Origin: Candidatus Zixiibacteriota bacterium
Lineage (GTDB): Bacteria > Zixibacteria > MSB-5A5 > SM23-73-2
Assembly (NCBI GenBank): GCA_030615745.1
Contig: JAUWYR010000056.1
Location: 1 to 11,889 of the forward strand
Direction of reading: 5' to 3'
DNA: 11,889 nt
Position 1 is the first letter of the stretch, and the number at the start of each line of letters is the position of its first letter. Positions 11,260 through 11,889 of the stretch are shown in pieces. A program made the position numbers and the translations under genes. The notes beneath the pieces are model-generated. The model saw only the letters and a list, made by a program, of their open reading frames with translations. It did not search any database and was not told where the DNA came from.

Positions 11260-11889
11260 TCATTGATCTAATTTATATTCCTTTATCTTATAAAGCAAGG
11301 AGCGGTAGCTTATCTCCAGAAGCTTTGCTGCTTTTCTTCTGTTCCAGTTAGTTTTGTTCAAGACATCTGATATAAGCTTTTTCTCCTGCCGGGCAACAGT
11401 TTCGGATATCCTTTTTTTCAAGGATAAAGTTTTTTCGGATGTGGGTTTTATCTCCTCTTCAGGGAAAGCTCTCTCCCCGGTTTCCTTTGATAGAATTTGA
11501 GCTATTATATTCTCATCTTCTCGTACCACTATCTGCTTGATCAAATTCTCCAACTGTCTTACATTCCCAGGCCAATCGAATTCCTCCAATTTTTTCATAC
11601 TTTGAGATGAAAGCGGACCGAAACTTCTATTGTAAAGAGCATTATATTTTTTCAAAAAGAACTCGACCAGAAGAGAAATGTCCTCTTTTCTTTCCCTTAA
11701 AGAAGGAAGATTTATTGTGATCTCGTTAAGACGGTAGAAAAGGTCATTCCTTAAGGTCTTTTCTTTCAAAGCCTCCTCTAAGTCACGATTTGTGGCACAT
11801 ACTATCCTGACATCGACCTTTATGTTTTTCACACCACCGACTCTCACGAACTCATGCTGTTCTAATACCTGAAGGAGCTTGGATTGAAG
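11260..11889 (-). CDS. Sigma-54-dependent Fis-family regulator, C-terminal part (5' end outside window)
   Basis: The frame is open to the right edge, giving 210 codons; an internal ATG at 11847 is not the real start, because typical AAA+ sequence (LQSKLLQVLEQHEFVRVGG) continues upstream of it. What is present is the second half of an NtrC-type AAA+ domain: VDVRIVCATNRDLEEAL (Walker B/sensor I side), LRNDLFYRLNEITINLPSLRERKEDI (arginine-finger region and sensor II approach), and FDWPGNVRQLENLI. A C-terminal Fis-type helix-turn-helix follows (NRRKAAKLLEISYRSLLYKIKEY). Such proteins bind upstream enhancers and use ATP to open sigma-54 promoters; the GAFTGA loop and any receiver domain lie outside the window. 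The target genes cannot be read from here. The GGDEF-like gene follows downstream. Confidence 0.93.
   Translation of the reverse strand, partial: LQSKLLQVLEQHEFVRVGGVKNIKVDVRIVCATNRDLEEALKEKTLRNDLFYRLNEITINLPSLRERKEDISLLVEFFLKKYNALYNRSFGPLSSQSMKKLEEFDWPGNVRQLENLIKQIVVREDENIIAQILSKETGERAFPEEEIKPTSEKTLSLKKRISETVARQEKKLISDVLNKTNWNRRKAAKLLEISYRSLLYKIKEYKLDQ

Noticed and set aside
11112-11351. Plus-strand open frame after the GGDEF-like gene
   Set aside because: Overlaps the regulator 3' end on the opposite strand and is made partly of the inverted repeat; low-complexity protein.
11845-11847. ATG at 11847 as start of the regulator
   Set aside because: The same frame continues to the window edge with conserved AAA+ sequence, so the real start is outside.

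Overview
The window looks like a piece of the chromosome of an AT-rich, diderm bacterium from the wider FCB group or a related uncultured phylum (a Zixibacteria-, WOR-3- or KSB1-like lineage would fit; I cannot settle it). The evidence is a type IX-secretion FlgD-like C-terminal tail, an IPTL-type C-terminal sorting signal, a secreted Asp-box propeller protein, a PorV-like outer-membrane domain fused to SppA, and sigma-54/Fis regulation. No tRNA, rRNA or CRISPR was seen. The layout is accessory-like: single genes separated by long intergenic stretches full of stem-loop repeats.

Region 1-4211 is a left-pointing (minus-strand) series. It holds a secreted beta-propeller protein that runs off the left edge, a YjbQ-family enzyme, a patatin-like phospholipase with a good sigma-70 promoter, and an exported protein with a degenerate metallopeptidase-like motif that ends in a clear terminator. 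Two of these genes have an intrinsic-terminator-shaped hairpin directly against their ribosome binding site, which suggests attenuation or read-through control.

Region 4212-7600 is a scarred locus. It starts with a 400-base intergenic block of hairpin repeats. Next is the 3' part of an IPTL-CTERM surface protein gene whose start codon lies in the end of an IS630-family element. The 1144-bp IS is complete (inverted ends, TA target, own promoter, intact transposase). After it comes a 172-residue mini-protein made of a protease signal and propeptide joined in frame to a type IX tail with no catalytic domain, and then a coupled DNRLRE-type secreted protein.

Region 7600-10570 carries a large SppA with an outer-membrane-barrel-like N-terminal domain. 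Region 10570-11889 points left again: a degenerate GGDEF-like protein downstream of a sigma-54-dependent NtrC-type regulator cut by the right edge.

The most unusual signal is a set of short GC-rich modules, each 15 bp, that seem to have been inserted into other sequences. A repeat exists in an uninterrupted copy (about 7719-7785) and in a copy after sppA (10354-10467). Removing exactly three 15-bp blocks from the second restores alignment to the first. One of these blocks is present exactly, in inverted orientation, inside a hairpin arm at 4354-4368, where its removal restores a perfect stem. Related palindromes of the same size sit inside another hairpin (4556-4570) and, in frame, inside the transposase next to its second catalytic aspartate (6145-6159).
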